This document shows positions 46,463 through 55,511 of a stretch of DNA of 64,000 nucleotides, in pieces. The notes beneath the pieces are model-generated. The model worked only from the letters and a program-made list of their open reading frames with translations, was not told the DNA's origin and searched no databases. Made by a program: the position numbers and the translations under genes. The DNA comes from Ancylobacter defluvii (GTDB lineage Bacteria; Pseudomonadota; Alphaproteobacteria; Rhizobiales; Xanthobacteraceae). Location: NCBI RefSeq assembly GCF_018390605.1, contig NZ_JAHBGD010000017.1, forward strand, positions 54,010 through 118,009. Direction: 5' to 3'. Every line of letters begins with the position of its first letter. The first letter of the stretch is position 1.

Positions 46463-46570
46463 TCCCTCTCCCCGTCGGGGAGAGGGCTGGGGTGAGGGAC
46501 CTTCTTCGGCTGCCAAACTCTCTCCCCCTCACCCGCCGCCATGCGGCGACCTCTCCCCAATGGGGAGAGG
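46463..46570. repeat. Composite palindromic repeat, locus 7
   Basis: CTCTCCCCGTCGGGGAGAG hairpin, GGTGAGGGACC, spacer with TTCTTCGGCTGCCAA, CCCCTCACCCGCCGCC, an ATGCGGCGAC hairpin variant and CTCTCCCCAATGGGGAGAG. It separates the convergent hydroxylase and phosphoribosyltransferase genes. Confidence 0.8.
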
Positions 46571-46662
46571 TGAAGTCAGGCGCCGCCTGATTTTCCACCC
46601 GCGCCTGTCATCCTGGCCACAGCGAAGCGGAAAGCCGGGATCGCTGTCGGGTACGGCACACA

Positions 46663-46692
46663 ATCCCGGATCGGCCTGCGGCCGTCCGGGAT
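46663..46692. repeat. Second-family palindrome (ATCCCGGA ... TCCGGGAT)
   Basis: ATCCCGGA (46663-46670) pairs with TCCGGGAT (46685-46692), with an inner GGCC-TGC-GGCC stem. The pattern is unlike the CTCTCCCC family and recalls small intergenic palindromes common in rhizobial genomes. It lies just after the phosphoribosyltransferase stop. Confidence 0.65.
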
Positions 46693-46703
46693 AGCGAGAA
46701 AGA

Positions 46704-47423
46704 TCAAGGCACCTCCGGCAGCGTGCCCTCCACCGGCCGCCAGCCGCCCTCCCCGCGCGCGAACAGCGGGCAGCCATAGGCCGCCCTCACCCGCTCCGCC
46801 GGCAGCACGTCCTGCATCGCCGCCATCCAGCGATTGGTCTGCTTCATCGCCACCGCCATGCCGGCGATCTCCGCCCCCGCCCGCGTCAGCAGCCGGCAGG
46901 CGGCGACCGCCGTGGCGCCGGAGGAAATGGCGTCGTCGACCAGCAGCACCCGCCGCCCTTCGATGAGCGGCAGCAGGTTGGGGTCGAGCCGCAGCCTTTT
47001 CCCCGCTTCCGGGGTGGTGATGGAGGAGACCGGCTCTGCGAGGTCGTCGCGGTACCAGAACTTGCGCGAATAGCCGAGCGGCACGTAGCGCTTCTGCCCC
47101 AGCCGCTCCGCCACCAGGGCGGCGAAGGAAAGCCCCAGCGTCGGCAGCCCGGCCACCAGCTCGGCGCCGAGATCGCCGGCGGCTTCCGCCATCGCCTCCG
47201 CCAGCGCCGCGACCACCGCGTGCGAGGCCTGGTTGGCGATCAGCGAGGCCACCGCGTGCTCGCCATCCGGCAGCGCCCGCAGCGGCAGCACCAGCACCCG
47301 CCCGTCGGCGAGCCGCACCGGGTAGCCGAAACGGAAAGGCGGCGTCGCCGAGAAGCGCGACGGCACCTCCTGCGTCAGTTCCTGCCAGTAGCCGGTGGTC
47401 GGCTCGGTAAAAGAGTCGGACAC
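46704..47423 (-). CDS. Phosphoribosyltransferase-family protein
   Basis: 239 residues. The PRPP-binding motif is RVLLVDDAISSGAT, with acidic DD and the following small-residue loop; upstream YVPLGYSRKFWY and downstream GMAVAMKQTNRW frame a type I PRTase fold. It could be an adenine/orotate-like or a regulatory PRTase; the base is not predictable. GTG 47423 is chosen because GGGGAGC precedes it; the frame is open to 47492. It is the last gene of the minus-strand catabolic block, separated from the GMC gene by a palindromic pair. Confidence 0.78.
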   Translation of the reverse strand: MSDSFTEPTTGYWQELTQEVPSRFSATPPFRFGYPVRLADGRVLVLPLRALPDGEHAVASLIANQASHAVVAALAEAMAEAAGDLGAELVAGLPTLGLSFAALVAERLGQKRYVPLGYSRKFWYRDDLAEPVSSITTPEAGKRLRLDPNLLPLIEGRRVLLVDDAISSGATAVAACRLLTRAGAEIAGMAVAMKQTNRWMAAMQDVLPAERVRAAYGCPLFARGEGGWRPVEGTLPEVP

Positions 47424-47465
47424 GATGCTCCCCGCTGCGAACGGCTCACGATCCCGAACATCGTC

Positions 47466-47548
47466 ATGCCCGGACGTGAGCCGGGCATCCACGCCCTCGC
47501 CTGGGCACCGAGCGGAACCGCATGGATGGCCGGGTCAAGCCCGGCCAT
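47466..47548. repeat. Paired palindromes of the second repeat family
   Basis: Two hairpins: ATGCCCGG-7-CCGGGCAT (47466-47488) and ATGGCCGGG-TCAAG-CCCGGCCAT (47526-47548, perfect 9-base stem), with inverted TCATG/CATGA at the outer edges. The second resembles the GTCATGGCCGGGCTTGACC type palindromes widespread between genes in Bradyrhizobium-like genomes (family knowledge from memory). Confidence 0.7.
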
Positions 47549-47582
47549 GACGTAATGTCTGCGGAGCGGAACTCCCCTCGCC

Positions 47583-49145
47583 TCACAGCTCGCCGGCGGC
47601 CATCCGCCCGGCCATGAACTCGGCCTGCCGGATCGCCAGCGCGACGATGGTCAGCGTCGGGTTGCAGGCGCCGCCGGTGGAGAAGGTCGAGCCGTCGGCG
47701 ATGAACAGGTTCGGCACCTCCCACGCCCGGCCATTGCCGTCGAGCACACCGTCTTCTGCCTTCGCCGCCATGCGGTTGGAGCCGAGATTGTGGCTCGCCG
47801 GATAGGACGGCGCCTCGATCGAGCGCTTCGCCCCCGCCGCCGCATGGATGGCGGAGAGCGTCTTGTAGCCGTGCACGCGCAGCTTCAGGTCGTTGGGGTG
47901 GTCGTCATAATGCAGGTTGGCGACCGGAACGCCGAAGGCGTCGAGTTCGTCGCCCAGCGTCACCCGGTTGCCCGGCTGCGGCATGTCCTCGCCGGACATG
48001 AAGATGCCGGCCATGTTGCGGTATTGCTCGATCACCGAGACGAAATCGCGGCCCCACCAGCCGGGGTCGAGAAAGGCGGCGGTGGTCGGCAGCCCCATCG
48101 AGTTCATCTCGATATAATAACCGCCGGCAAAGCCGCGCGCCGGGTCGTGGCGGACGAAGTCGTCGATCATGCCGCCCATGATCTCGCCGCGATGCATGTA
48201 GACCGGCTTGTCGAAGATCGACCACACGGTCTGGATGATGTGCCGCAGATAATGCCGCCCGACATGGCCATAGCCATTGGCGAGGCCGTCGGTGAAGCGC
48301 CCGCTCTTCGAGTGCAGCAGCAGCCGCGAGGTCTCGATGCAGTTGCCGGCGAGCACCACGGCGCGGGCCTTCTGGCGATGGGTGACGCCGGCCGCGTCGA
48401 CATAGACCACGGCCGAGGCCTTGCCGGCCGCGTCATGCTCGATGAAGGTCACGCGCGATTGCGGGCGCAGTTCCAGCTTGCCGGTGGCCAGTGCCCGCGG
48501 GATTTCCACCGCCAGCGTCGACCAGCGCGCGCCGGTCTTGTCGCCGGTGATGGTGAAGCCGTCCTGGATGGTCGCCGGGCGGCCGTCATAGGGGATCGAG
48601 TTGATGGCGTGGCGGCCGGTCGAGACGTTGTAGCCGAGCTTCGAGCCGCCGGCATACATCACCTTGAAGTTGTTGTTGGCCGGCAGTCCGGGCAGGCCAT
48701 TGGTGCGCGTCACCCCCATCTTGGCCTCGGCGAGCTCGTAATAGGGCGCGATGTCGGCGACGGTGAACGGCCAGTCGATCAGGCTGGTGCCGGGGATCTC
48801 GCCATAGAGCGTCTTCGCCCGGAACTCGTCCTCGATGAAGCGATAGCAGCAGGCCGACCAGTGGGTCGTCGTGCCGCCCACCACCTGACAGCTCCAGCTC
48901 GGGGCGGTCGGATGGTCCTTGGCGGCGCGCCAGGTGCCGGAGGCGGTGCGCTTGTCGAGCCAGGACAGCATCTCGTAACCGGCCCATTCGTCATTGACGA
49001 AATCGTCGGCGGTCAGGTGCTTGCCGGCCTCCAGCAGCACCACCTCGACGCCGCGCTTCACCAGTTCATGCGCCAGCGTACCGCCGCCGGCACCGGAACC
49101 GACGATCACCACGACGCCGGAATCATCCAGATCATATTTTGTCAT
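47583..49145 (-). CDS. GMC-family FAD oxidoreductase (gluconate/alcohol dehydrogenase-like large subunit)
   Basis: 520 residues. ADP-binding VVIVGSGAGGGTLAHEL (about residues 12-28), GGTTTHWSACC substrate-domain segment, and C-terminal active-site pair His452 (SHNLGSNRM) and Asn495 (GGACNPTLT). This matches membrane-type gluconate, 2-ketogluconate or fructose dehydrogenase large subunits. The small subunit gene lies immediately upstream. The cytochrome c subunit usually encoded next to these is missing. No Tat signal is evident, though the small subunit often carries it. Confidence 0.88.
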   Translation of the reverse strand: MTKYDLDDSGVVVIVGSGAGGGTLAHELVKRGVEVVLLEAGKHLTADDFVNDEWAGYEMLSWLDKRTASGTWRAAKDHPTAPSWSCQVVGGTTTHWSACCYRFIEDEFRAKTLYGEIPGTSLIDWPFTVADIAPYYELAEAKMGVTRTNGLPGLPANNNFKVMYAGGSKLGYNVSTGRHAINSIPYDGRPATIQDGFTITGDKTGARWSTLAVEIPRALATGKLELRPQSRVTFIEHDAAGKASAVVYVDAAGVTHRQKARAVVLAGNCIETSRLLLHSKSGRFTDGLANGYGHVGRHYLRHIIQTVWSIFDKPVYMHRGEIMGGMIDDFVRHDPARGFAGGYYIEMNSMGLPTTAAFLDPGWWGRDFVSVIEQYRNMAGIFMSGEDMPQPGNRVTLGDELDAFGVPVANLHYDDHPNDLKLRVHGYKTLSAIHAAAGAKRSIEAPSYPASHNLGSNRMAAKAEDGVLDGNGRAWEVPNLFIADGSTFSTGGACNPTLTIVALAIRQAEFMAGRMAAGEL

Positions 49146-49172
49146 GCTGCGTACCTGTGTGCGGACGGCGCG

Positions 49173-49685
49173 TCAGATGCCCGGAGGCGGTTCGGGCAGC
49201 CAGTCGAGATCGTTGAAGCCGCGGTCGACATAGCCGCCGAGATGCGCCGAGGCGCCCTCATAGCCGAAGGCCTGCCACACCTCGATATCGTCATAGAGGA
49301 AGCGCACGGTGGTGCGCTGCACCAGCCGGAAGGCGGCCGTGCCCTCGATCGCCTTCAGCCCGTTGACGCGGTAGCTCTCCGACAGCTCGCGGAACGGCAC
49401 CGGCATGGCGCCATCCACCAGATCGACGAACTCGGCGAAGCCCTGCGCCACCGCCGGCATCTTGGCCGCCAGCCCGTCAAAGGCCACAACCGTGCGGCGA
49501 TAGACCCGCTCCGGCAGGTCCTGGTGCGGATAGAGCGTGCGCGCCGCCACCACCAGCGTCTCGGCGACATGGGCGTCGAACACCTTGAGCACGCCCACCC
49601 AGTCCGGCCCCTCCGGCAGTTCCACCGGCGGCGGCAGCTTGGGATCCTTGTAGGCAGTGGGCATCGGGGTTTCGGTCATCGGCAC
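49173..49685 (-). CDS. Gluconate 2-dehydrogenase subunit 3 family protein
   Basis: 170 residues. The family pattern is visible in AARTLYPHQDLPERVYRRTVVAFDGLAAK and YVDRGFNDLDWLPEPP (in parts). It acts as the small subunit of the GMC dehydrogenase encoded next. The N-terminus lacks the twin-arginine signal often found here; ATG 49685 or 49679 may be the start. Located between the LLM gene (5-base gap) and the GMC gene (27-base gap). Confidence 0.82.
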   Translation of the reverse strand: MPMTETPMPTAYKDPKLPPPVELPEGPDWVGVLKVFDAHVAETLVVAARTLYPHQDLPERVYRRTVVAFDGLAAKMPAVAQGFAEFVDLVDGAMPVPFRELSESYRVNGLKAIEGTAAFRLVQRTTVRFLYDDIEVWQAFGYEGASAHLGGYVDRGFNDLDWLPEPPPGI

Positions 49686-49690
49686 GTTCC

Positions 49691-50863
49691 TCAGTTCGTC
49701 GAGGGCAATTGCTCGCCGGGCGGCAGCCAGGCATTGATGGCGGCAGCGTTCTTCACCAGGTCTGCGGCATGGCTTGCCTGCGACCGGGCTTCGGCCTGCA
49801 GCAGCCGCGCCCGCGTCGGCTGAAAATGCGGCACGACATGGCGGGCGAACAGCTCGTAATGGCGCAGCGTCGCCTCGCGGTTCGCCCAGTCATGCGCCAG
49901 CATCAGGAAGCAGCCGAAATCGCCCGCCCGCGCCGCGAGGCGCTTGAGGAAGGCGACCGCGTCGTCCGGCGTGCCGATGACGCCGATGCCGGTCTCGTTC
50001 ATCCAGGCGATGCGCTCCTCGAACGTGTCGCCCACCGCGGTGATCGAAGGCATGGCGATGGTCTTCTGGGTGTATTCGCAGAAGGCATCGAAGCCGTGCC
50101 GCATGTCGGCCACCGCCTGCTCACGGGTCTCGGCGACATGCACGTTCACCACCAGCCGCCAGCGCGACGGGTCCGGGGTGTGGCCGTGCTTCACCGCCTC
50201 CTCGGCATAGACGTCCCAGTGCAGCGGCGGCGCCGGCATGCCCTCCTTCGGCGAGATCACGCCGGTGGAAAGCAGGCCCAGCCCGTGCTTTCCCGCGATG
50301 CGTGGCCCGGCCTCCGAGCGGGTGGCGGCGACGCAGACATCGAACATCGGGTCGGAATAGGGCGCCACCTGGCAGAAGGCGTCGACCAGCCTGTAGCGGT
50401 CGGTCTCGACGCTCACCGGCTCCAGCGTGGTGAGCAGCTTCATCAGCACGCCGAGATCGTGATCGAGCGCCGGGCGCAGCTGGCGCGGGTCGAGCCCGAA
50501 CATCGAGGCGTCGCTGGGCAGGCCGCCCGGGCCGAAGCCGGCCATGAAGCGCCCGCGCAGCAGGTGATCCATCAGGATCATGCGGTCGGCGACATGGTAG
50601 GGGTTGTGATAGGGCAGCGGCACGATGCCGGTGCCGAGCTTGATCGACTTGGTCAGCGCCCCGACATGGGCGAGGAACACCATCGGGTCGGCGATGATCT
50701 CGCTGCCAGCCGAGTGATGCTCGCCGACCCACGCCTCCTCATAGCCCAGCGCGTCGATCCACTGGATGGTCTCCATGTTGCGCTGAAGCGAGGTGGTGAT
50801 GTTCTGCGTCGGCGGCGAATTCCACGGCGGCATGAAGATGCCGAAACGGGTCTTCCGCATCAT
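49691..50863 (-). CDS. LLM-class flavin-dependent monooxygenase (LimB-like)
   Basis: 390 residues. RFGIFMPPWNSPP, EAWVGEHHSAGSEIIADPMVFLA (in parts) and GFGPGGLPSDASMFG match limonene/alkanal-monooxygenase-like members that use reduced FMN with O2; F420 is less likely for this subgroup. No flavin reductase is adjacent. ATG 50863 has AAGGGGAAGC before it and overlaps the amidohydrolase stop by 4 bases, so the two products are probably made together and act in sequence. Confidence 0.86.
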   Translation of the reverse strand: MMRKTRFGIFMPPWNSPPTQNITTSLQRNMETIQWIDALGYEEAWVGEHHSAGSEIIADPMVFLAHVGALTKSIKLGTGIVPLPYHNPYHVADRMILMDHLLRGRFMAGFGPGGLPSDASMFGLDPRQLRPALDHDLGVLMKLLTTLEPVSVETDRYRLVDAFCQVAPYSDPMFDVCVAATRSEAGPRIAGKHGLGLLSTGVISPKEGMPAPPLHWDVYAEEAVKHGHTPDPSRWRLVVNVHVAETREQAVADMRHGFDAFCEYTQKTIAMPSITAVGDTFEERIAWMNETGIGVIGTPDDAVAFLKRLAARAGDFGCFLMLAHDWANREATLRHYELFARHVVPHFQPTRARLLQAEARSQASHAADLVKNAAAINAWLPPGEQLPSTN

Positions 50864-51822
50864 GCTTCCCCTTGGCGCACGGGAAGGAAGCGCTTGGGCA
50901 GCACGCAGTGGATGCCCTTGTTGCCGTCCACCGTCTGGGTGACCCGCAGGTCGGCGCACAGCGAGCACAGAGTATAGGCGTCCTGCGCCGACAGGCCGGA
51001 ATGCGCGGAGATCAGCACGATCATGTCGCGCAGCGCTTCCTTCACCGCGTCGTCGAGATCGGGATCGAAGCCCATGGTGATCCACTCGTCGGCCTTCTCG
51101 GCGCGCGGCGTGGTCAGCTTCATGTCCTTGCGAACGTGGAATTCGAAGGTGCCGGTCAGCGCGGTCTCGATGGCGGTGATGCACACCTCGCCATCGCCCT
51201 GCCTTCCATGGCCGTCGCCGACCGAGAACAGCGCGCCCTTCGCGAACACCGGGAAATAGGTCGTGGTGCCGACGCCCAGTTCCTTGTTGTCCATGTTGCC
51301 GCCGAACACCCGCGGCTCGGTGGACGACAGCCGCCCCCATTCGAGGGCCGGCGCGACGCCGAAATTGCCGAAGAACGGTTCCAGCGGCAGCTCCTGCCCC
51401 CACGGCATGGTGGCGATGAGCCGCTCGCGGTCGAGCGGGATATGCAGGCGCCGCAGGGTCGGGAAGTCCTCCGGCAGCGTGCCGAGGAACGGCAGCTGGA
51501 GATTCCAGCCCCAATCGGCGCGGAACTTTATGTCGAGCATCCGCACCTCCAGCACGTCGCCGGGCTCGGCGCCCTCGACGAAGACCGGGCCGGTGAGCAG
51601 ATGCGGCCCCGGCCCGCGATGGGTGCCCGCGAAAATCTCCGCATGGCCCGGCACCGGGGTGAAGCCGGTGGCGGCGAAGTCCGGCATGTCCTCCGGCTCG
51701 CCGGACACCGTATCGATGACCACCCGGTCGCCGGACTTGATGGTCAGCGCCGGCGGCAGGGTGGCGTCCCACTTGCCCCAGTTCACCGTGCCCGGCTGCG
51801 CCGGCAGGTAATGCTCCGCCAT
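50860..51822 (-). CDS. Acetamidase/formamidase family amidohydrolase
   Basis: 320 residues of the FmdA/AmdA family: DRVVIDTVSGEP near the N-terminus, GHAEIFAGTHRGPGPH, GPVFVEGAEPGDVLEVRMLDI, NMDNKELGVGTTTYFPVF and GDGHGRQGDGEVC (metal-site region). It hydrolyses a short amide to ammonia and acid. It starts 10 bases after the upstream permease gene, in operon with the transporter. The coupling with an LLM monooxygenase suggests amide release after ring or C-N oxidation; this is inference. Confidence 0.9.
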   Translation of the reverse strand: MAEHYLPAQPGTVNWGKWDATLPPALTIKSGDRVVIDTVSGEPEDMPDFAATGFTPVPGHAEIFAGTHRGPGPHLLTGPVFVEGAEPGDVLEVRMLDIKFRADWGWNLQLPFLGTLPEDFPTLRRLHIPLDRERLIATMPWGQELPLEPFFGNFGVAPALEWGRLSSTEPRVFGGNMDNKELGVGTTTYFPVFAKGALFSVGDGHGRQGDGEVCITAIETALTGTFEFHVRKDMKLTTPRAEKADEWITMGFDPDLDDAVKEALRDMIVLISAHSGLSAQDAYTLCSLCADLRVTQTVDGNKGIHCVLPKRFLPVRQGEA

Positions 51823-51832
51823 CTTGTCCTCC

Positions 51833-52669
51833 TCAGCCCTTCACGGCGCCGAGCGTCAGCCCGCGCACGATATGGCGTTGCAGCACGAACACCACCGCGA
51901 GCACCGGCAGCAGCGCCGTCATGCCGACCACCGCCATCTCGCCCCAGCGCACGCCCTGGCTGGTGATCAGTTTGGGAATGGAAACCGGCAGCGTCGTTAC
52001 CGATTTGCCGCCGAGCATGAAGGCGAACAGGAACTCGTTCCAGGCGAAGATGAAGCACAGCACGCTGGTGGCGACGATGCCGTTGCGCAGCAGTGGGAAC
52101 ACCACCCGGCGGAAGATCTGCACCTTCGACCATCCCTCCAGCGCCGCCGCCTCCTCCAGCTCCACCGGCAGGTCGCGGCAGAACGAGCGCAGCACCCACA
52201 CGTAGAAGGACAGGTTGAAGGTCATGTAGGCCAGCGTCAGCCCGAGGAAGCTGTCGAGCAGGCCGACCTTGGCGTAGATCAGGTAGAACGGGATGACGAG
52301 GCAGACCGGCGGCGCCATGCGCGAGCCGAGAATGAACAGGAACAGGTCGTCCTTGCCCTTCATCTCGAAGCGCGCGAACGCATAGGCGGCCGGCGTGCCG
52401 ATGATCACCACCAGCGCGGTCGACACCGTGCACAGCACGAAGGAAGTGAGCAGGCTCCAGTGGAAGCCCTGCTCGATCACATAGGAGAAGTGGTCGAGCG
52501 TGGGCACGAACAGCCACTGCGTCGGGCGCGCGAACATCGCCTCGTTGGGCTTCACCATCATCGACGCCATCCAGAAGATCGGGAACAGCATGATGGCGGC
52601 GTAGACGATGACCAGCGTGGTCCAGAACAGACCGCGCGAACCTTCGGGGCGGCTTGAAGCTTCGGCCAT
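51833..52669 (-). CDS. ABC transporter permease (MalG-type)
   Basis: 278 residues with six hydrophobic helices and the inner-membrane EAA loop EEAAALEGWSKVQIFRRVVFPL (quoted in part). ATG 52669 follows AAGAGGTAGAG. The frame is open further upstream only through a palindromic repeat. Second permease of the importer encoded by the genes from 52923 to 57781. Confidence 0.9.
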   Translation of the reverse strand: MAEASSRPEGSRGLFWTTLVIVYAAIMLFPIFWMASMMVKPNEAMFARPTQWLFVPTLDHFSYVIEQGFHWSLLTSFVLCTVSTALVVIIGTPAAYAFARFEMKGKDDLFLFILGSRMAPPVCLVIPFYLIYAKVGLLDSFLGLTLAYMTFNLSFYVWVLRSFCRDLPVELEEAAALEGWSKVQIFRRVVFPLLRNGIVATSVLCFIFAWNEFLFAFMLGGKSVTTLPVSIPKLITSQGVRWGEMAVVGMTALLPVLAVVFVLQRHIVRGLTLGAVKG

Positions 52670-52705
52670 CTCTACCTCTTTCGTTCCGGACACCGGACTT
52701 CGATT

Positions 52706-52911
52706 CCTCTCCCTGTCGGGAGGGGCCTGACTTCTGATTCCCTCTCCCCGCCGGGGAGAGGGGTGGGGTGAGGGGTCTCCGACGCTTCCCAACGTCGTCG
52801 CCCTCACCGACCCGCTACGCGGGCCACCTCTCCGCCGAAGCCGGATGTTTCCGGCTTCGGCCTCGCCAGAACCGAATTCAGCAACAGCCGAGCTCGGACG
52901 GGGAGAGGGAA
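52706..52911. repeat. Composite palindromic repeat, locus 8, with nested double hairpin, inside the transporter operon
   Basis: Begins with CCTCTCCCTGTCGGGAGGGG and CTCTCCCCGCCGGGGAGAG hairpins, then GGGGTGAGGGG, a spacer (CTCCGACGCTTCCCAACGTC), CCCTCACC, a CCCGC-TAC-GCGGG hairpin and a CTCTCC/GGGGAGAG stem interrupted by about 64 bases. The insert (about 52835-52898) read on the minus strand matches locus 1; its hairpin 52835-52860 is a perfect 11-base stem. It separates the two permease genes of one operon, so it may tune their relative expression. Confidence 0.85.
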
Positions 52912-52922
52912 AAGCTAAGCTC

Positions 52923-53846
52923 TCAGAACGCGTTCAGGCGCTTCTTGGCGACCTGGTAGAAAATCGAGCAGAAGGCGAAGAAGGCGATCCACACCAGCAC
53001 CGCCAGTGCCGAGGCCTCGCCGATGTTCCAGAACTCGAAGGTCATCTTGTTGGCGAGGATGGACGGGGTCTCGGTCGAGATGCCCGGCCCGCCATTGGTG
53101 AGGATGTAGATGGTGTCGAACACCTTGAAGGCGTCGATGAAGCGCAGCAGGCCGATCACGGCGAGCAGCGGCGTCATCATCGGCAGGGTGATGTGGAAGA
53201 ACATCTGCACCGGGTTGGCCCCGTCCACCGCCGCGGCACGGTAGGGGCCGAGCGGCAGCGCCTGCAGGCCGGCGAAGAACGCCAGCATCATGAACGGCGT
53301 CCACTGCCAGATATCGACGAAAATCAGCGCGTACAGCGCCAGCTCCGGCGAGGCGAAGATCGAGGTCTCGCCGAGAATGTTGAAGCGCTCCAGCACGTTG
53401 TAGGAGAAGAACCCCCACGAGCCGGCGAGCATGATCTTCCACAGCAGCCCGACGACGATCGGCGCCATCATGGTCGGCATGAACAGGAGCGGGATGAGGA
53501 TCGAGCGGCCGCGCACATTCTGGTTCAGCACCAGCGCGCCGATCAGCCCGAGCATGAATTCGATCGGCACCGCGATGAACACGAAGGTCGTGGCGACCCC
53601 GATGGAGTTCCAGAACCGCGCATCGGTGAGCAGCGTGATGTAGTTGTCGAAGCCGATGAAGTCGCGCACCCGGCCGAACTTCGCCTCGTGGAAGCTCAGA
53701 TAGATGGCGTAGATGAACGGCGCCAGCGACACCACCACCAGGGTGATCATCGAGGGGGCGATCAGCAGATAGGGATACCAGGCCCGCTCGCGCATCCCCG
53801 TCGCCTGCGGCTTGGCCACCGTCATCGTCTCGCTTGCGCTCGCCAT
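52923..53846 (-). CDS. ABC transporter permease (MalF/UgpA-type)
   Basis: 307 residues from ATG 53846 (ATG 53825 is an alternative). Six hydrophobic helices; the EAA loop is YRAAAVDGANPVQMFFHITLPMM (in part), and NGGPGISTETPS is typical of sugar-type permeases. The open frame to 53996 is not family-like. Pairs with the downstream permease. Confidence 0.9.
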   Translation of the reverse strand: MASASETMTVAKPQATGMRERAWYPYLLIAPSMITLVVVSLAPFIYAIYLSFHEAKFGRVRDFIGFDNYITLLTDARFWNSIGVATTFVFIAVPIEFMLGLIGALVLNQNVRGRSILIPLLFMPTMMAPIVVGLLWKIMLAGSWGFFSYNVLERFNILGETSIFASPELALYALIFVDIWQWTPFMMLAFFAGLQALPLGPYRAAAVDGANPVQMFFHITLPMMTPLLAVIGLLRFIDAFKVFDTIYILTNGGPGISTETPSILANKMTFEFWNIGEASALAVLVWIAFFAFCSIFYQVAKKRLNAF

Positions 53847-54037
53847 CCTGCCTGTCCGTCTCGCTGCGTGGTCGTGTATCGGGAAGAAGAAGCCGGGACG
53901 CGGGGGCACGCGTCCCGGCAGGCGGCCGGCAGATCGGGTGGGCGCCGGCCGTATCGGGCACCGGAAGCGCCAGGCCTCCGGTGCATGGAACGTCACGTCA
54001 CTGCGTGGGCGTGCAGGACGTCACAGCGTTCCGGATG

Positions 54038-55462
54038 TCACAGCGTGCAGGACTTGCCGCCGCAGAGCTTCTCCAGGATGGCCTGGCCTTCCTTGGCGCC
54101 CTGCTCGGGGGTCATCTTGCCGAGGCCGACCTGCTGCGCGATGCCGCTCATGGCATCGAACATCTCCGGGTACTTCTCCATCTTCGGCCGCGCGGTGGCG
54201 ACGTCGAGCGAGGACTTCATCGCCGCGAACAGCGTCGGGTTGGTGCTGCCGGTGATCGCCGGGGCCGCCCACGAGCTCTCGCGGATCGGCACGCCGCCCT
54301 GGCCCATCTCGATCAGCTTGTCCTGCTGCTTCTTGTCGGCCAGCCACTGCAGGAACAGGAAGGTCGGCTCGGGGTTCTTGCTCGCGGCGCTGATCACCGT
54401 CACCGACGGCTCGGCGTCGGCATGGCGGTGCGCCTCGTTGCCGGCCTTGGCCGGGATCGGGGCGTAGACGAACTTGCCGGCGAAGGGCGATACGCCCGGC
54501 TTGTCGATGCCGAGCACGAAGTCCGACCAGGCCAGCGACTGGGCGGCGATGCCGTTGCCCATCACGGTCGGCACGTCGACCAGCGAGTATTCGGCGATGC
54601 CGGGCGGGGCGAAGGTCCACAGCTCGCGCCACATCTTCAGCGCCGCCACCGTCTGCGGGCTGTCGAACACCGGCTTGCCGTCCTTGTCGAGCAGGTTGCC
54701 GCCATAGTTCTGGATGAAGTTCACCCAGAGGTTGGAGAAGGTCGAGCCGCCCTTGATGCCTTCCAGCACGATGCCGTAGAAATCGCTGGTCAGCGGCACA
54801 CCGGCCAGCTTCTCGCCCTTCTTGCGGGTGAAGAACTCGGCGATGTCGCGCATCTGCTCGATGGTCTTGGCCGGGGCGAGGTCATAGCCGTATTTGGCCT
54901 TGAACGCCGCCTGCTCTTCCGGGTTGTTCAAAAGGTCGGCGCGCGCCCAGTAGACGTGGTTGTAGTTCCAGTTGATGAAGCCGTACTGCTTGCCGTCGCT
55001 GAAGGCGGTGGTCTTGTACGGCGCCTGGATGAAGTCGGCGGCGTTGAGGCCGGGATCCGACAGCTTGGGGTCGGCGACGAACTTGTCGAGCGGCATGATC
55101 ACGCCGGCCGACAGCATCGGGCCGAGCTGGGCGCCGTGCAGCATGATGGCGTCGTAATAGCCGCGGCCGGACAGCATGTCGGCCTGGCCCTTGTTGATCA
55201 CCTCGAAATGGTTGAGCAGCTCCCACTCGACCTTGATGCCGGTCTCTTTCTCGAAGTCCGGCACGATCTTGGAGAGCGTCTCCTGCAGCGGCGTGATCTC
55301 GTCGAGCACGCGGATGGTGGTGCCCTTATAGGGCGCCGCCGCCTTGGCATAGAAGCCGGCATCCTGCGCCAGCACCGGCTGCACGCCGGAGACCACCATC
55401 GGCACGGTGAGTGCCGTGGTTGCCGCCAAGGCGGCGGCGAAACACCAAATCTTACGCTTCAT
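54038..55462 (-). CDS. Extracellular solute-binding protein (sugar/polyol type)
   Basis: 474 residues with a signal peptide cleaved after VLA near residue 32. The mature N-terminus carries KGTTIRVLDEITPLQETL and a Venus-flytrap fold of the SBP_bac_1 class, with WNYNHVYWARADLL and tryptophan-rich ligand-site segments. It ends CGGKSC, with two cysteines that may form a disulfide. The ligand is unknown; the family covers sugars, polyols, glycerol-phosphates and others. A near-duplicate of its last codons (GTGCAGGAC..TCACAGCG) lies directly downstream. Confidence 0.9.
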   Translation of the reverse strand: MKRKIWCFAAALAATTALTVPMVVSGVQPVLAQDAGFYAKAAAPYKGTTIRVLDEITPLQETLSKIVPDFEKETGIKVEWELLNHFEVINKGQADMLSGRGYYDAIMLHGAQLGPMLSAGVIMPLDKFVADPKLSDPGLNAADFIQAPYKTTAFSDGKQYGFINWNYNHVYWARADLLNNPEEQAAFKAKYGYDLAPAKTIEQMRDIAEFFTRKKGEKLAGVPLTSDFYGIVLEGIKGGSTFSNLWVNFIQNYGGNLLDKDGKPVFDSPQTVAALKMWRELWTFAPPGIAEYSLVDVPTVMGNGIAAQSLAWSDFVLGIDKPGVSPFAGKFVYAPIPAKAGNEAHRHADAEPSVTVISAASKNPEPTFLFLQWLADKKQQDKLIEMGQGGVPIRESSWAAPAITGSTNPTLFAAMKSSLDVATARPKMEKYPEMFDAMSGIAQQVGLGKMTPEQGAKEGQAILEKLCGGKSCTL

Positions 55463-55511
55463 CGCTCTTTCCCTCTGTAGTTTGCCGTTAGCGGCTTATG
55501 CCTGTCAGTCG

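Noticed and set aside
49691..50863. F420-dependent assignment for the LimB-like LLM protein
   Set aside because: Its motifs match FMN-dependent limonene/alkanal monooxygenase relatives better than F420 groups; left as flavin-dependent.
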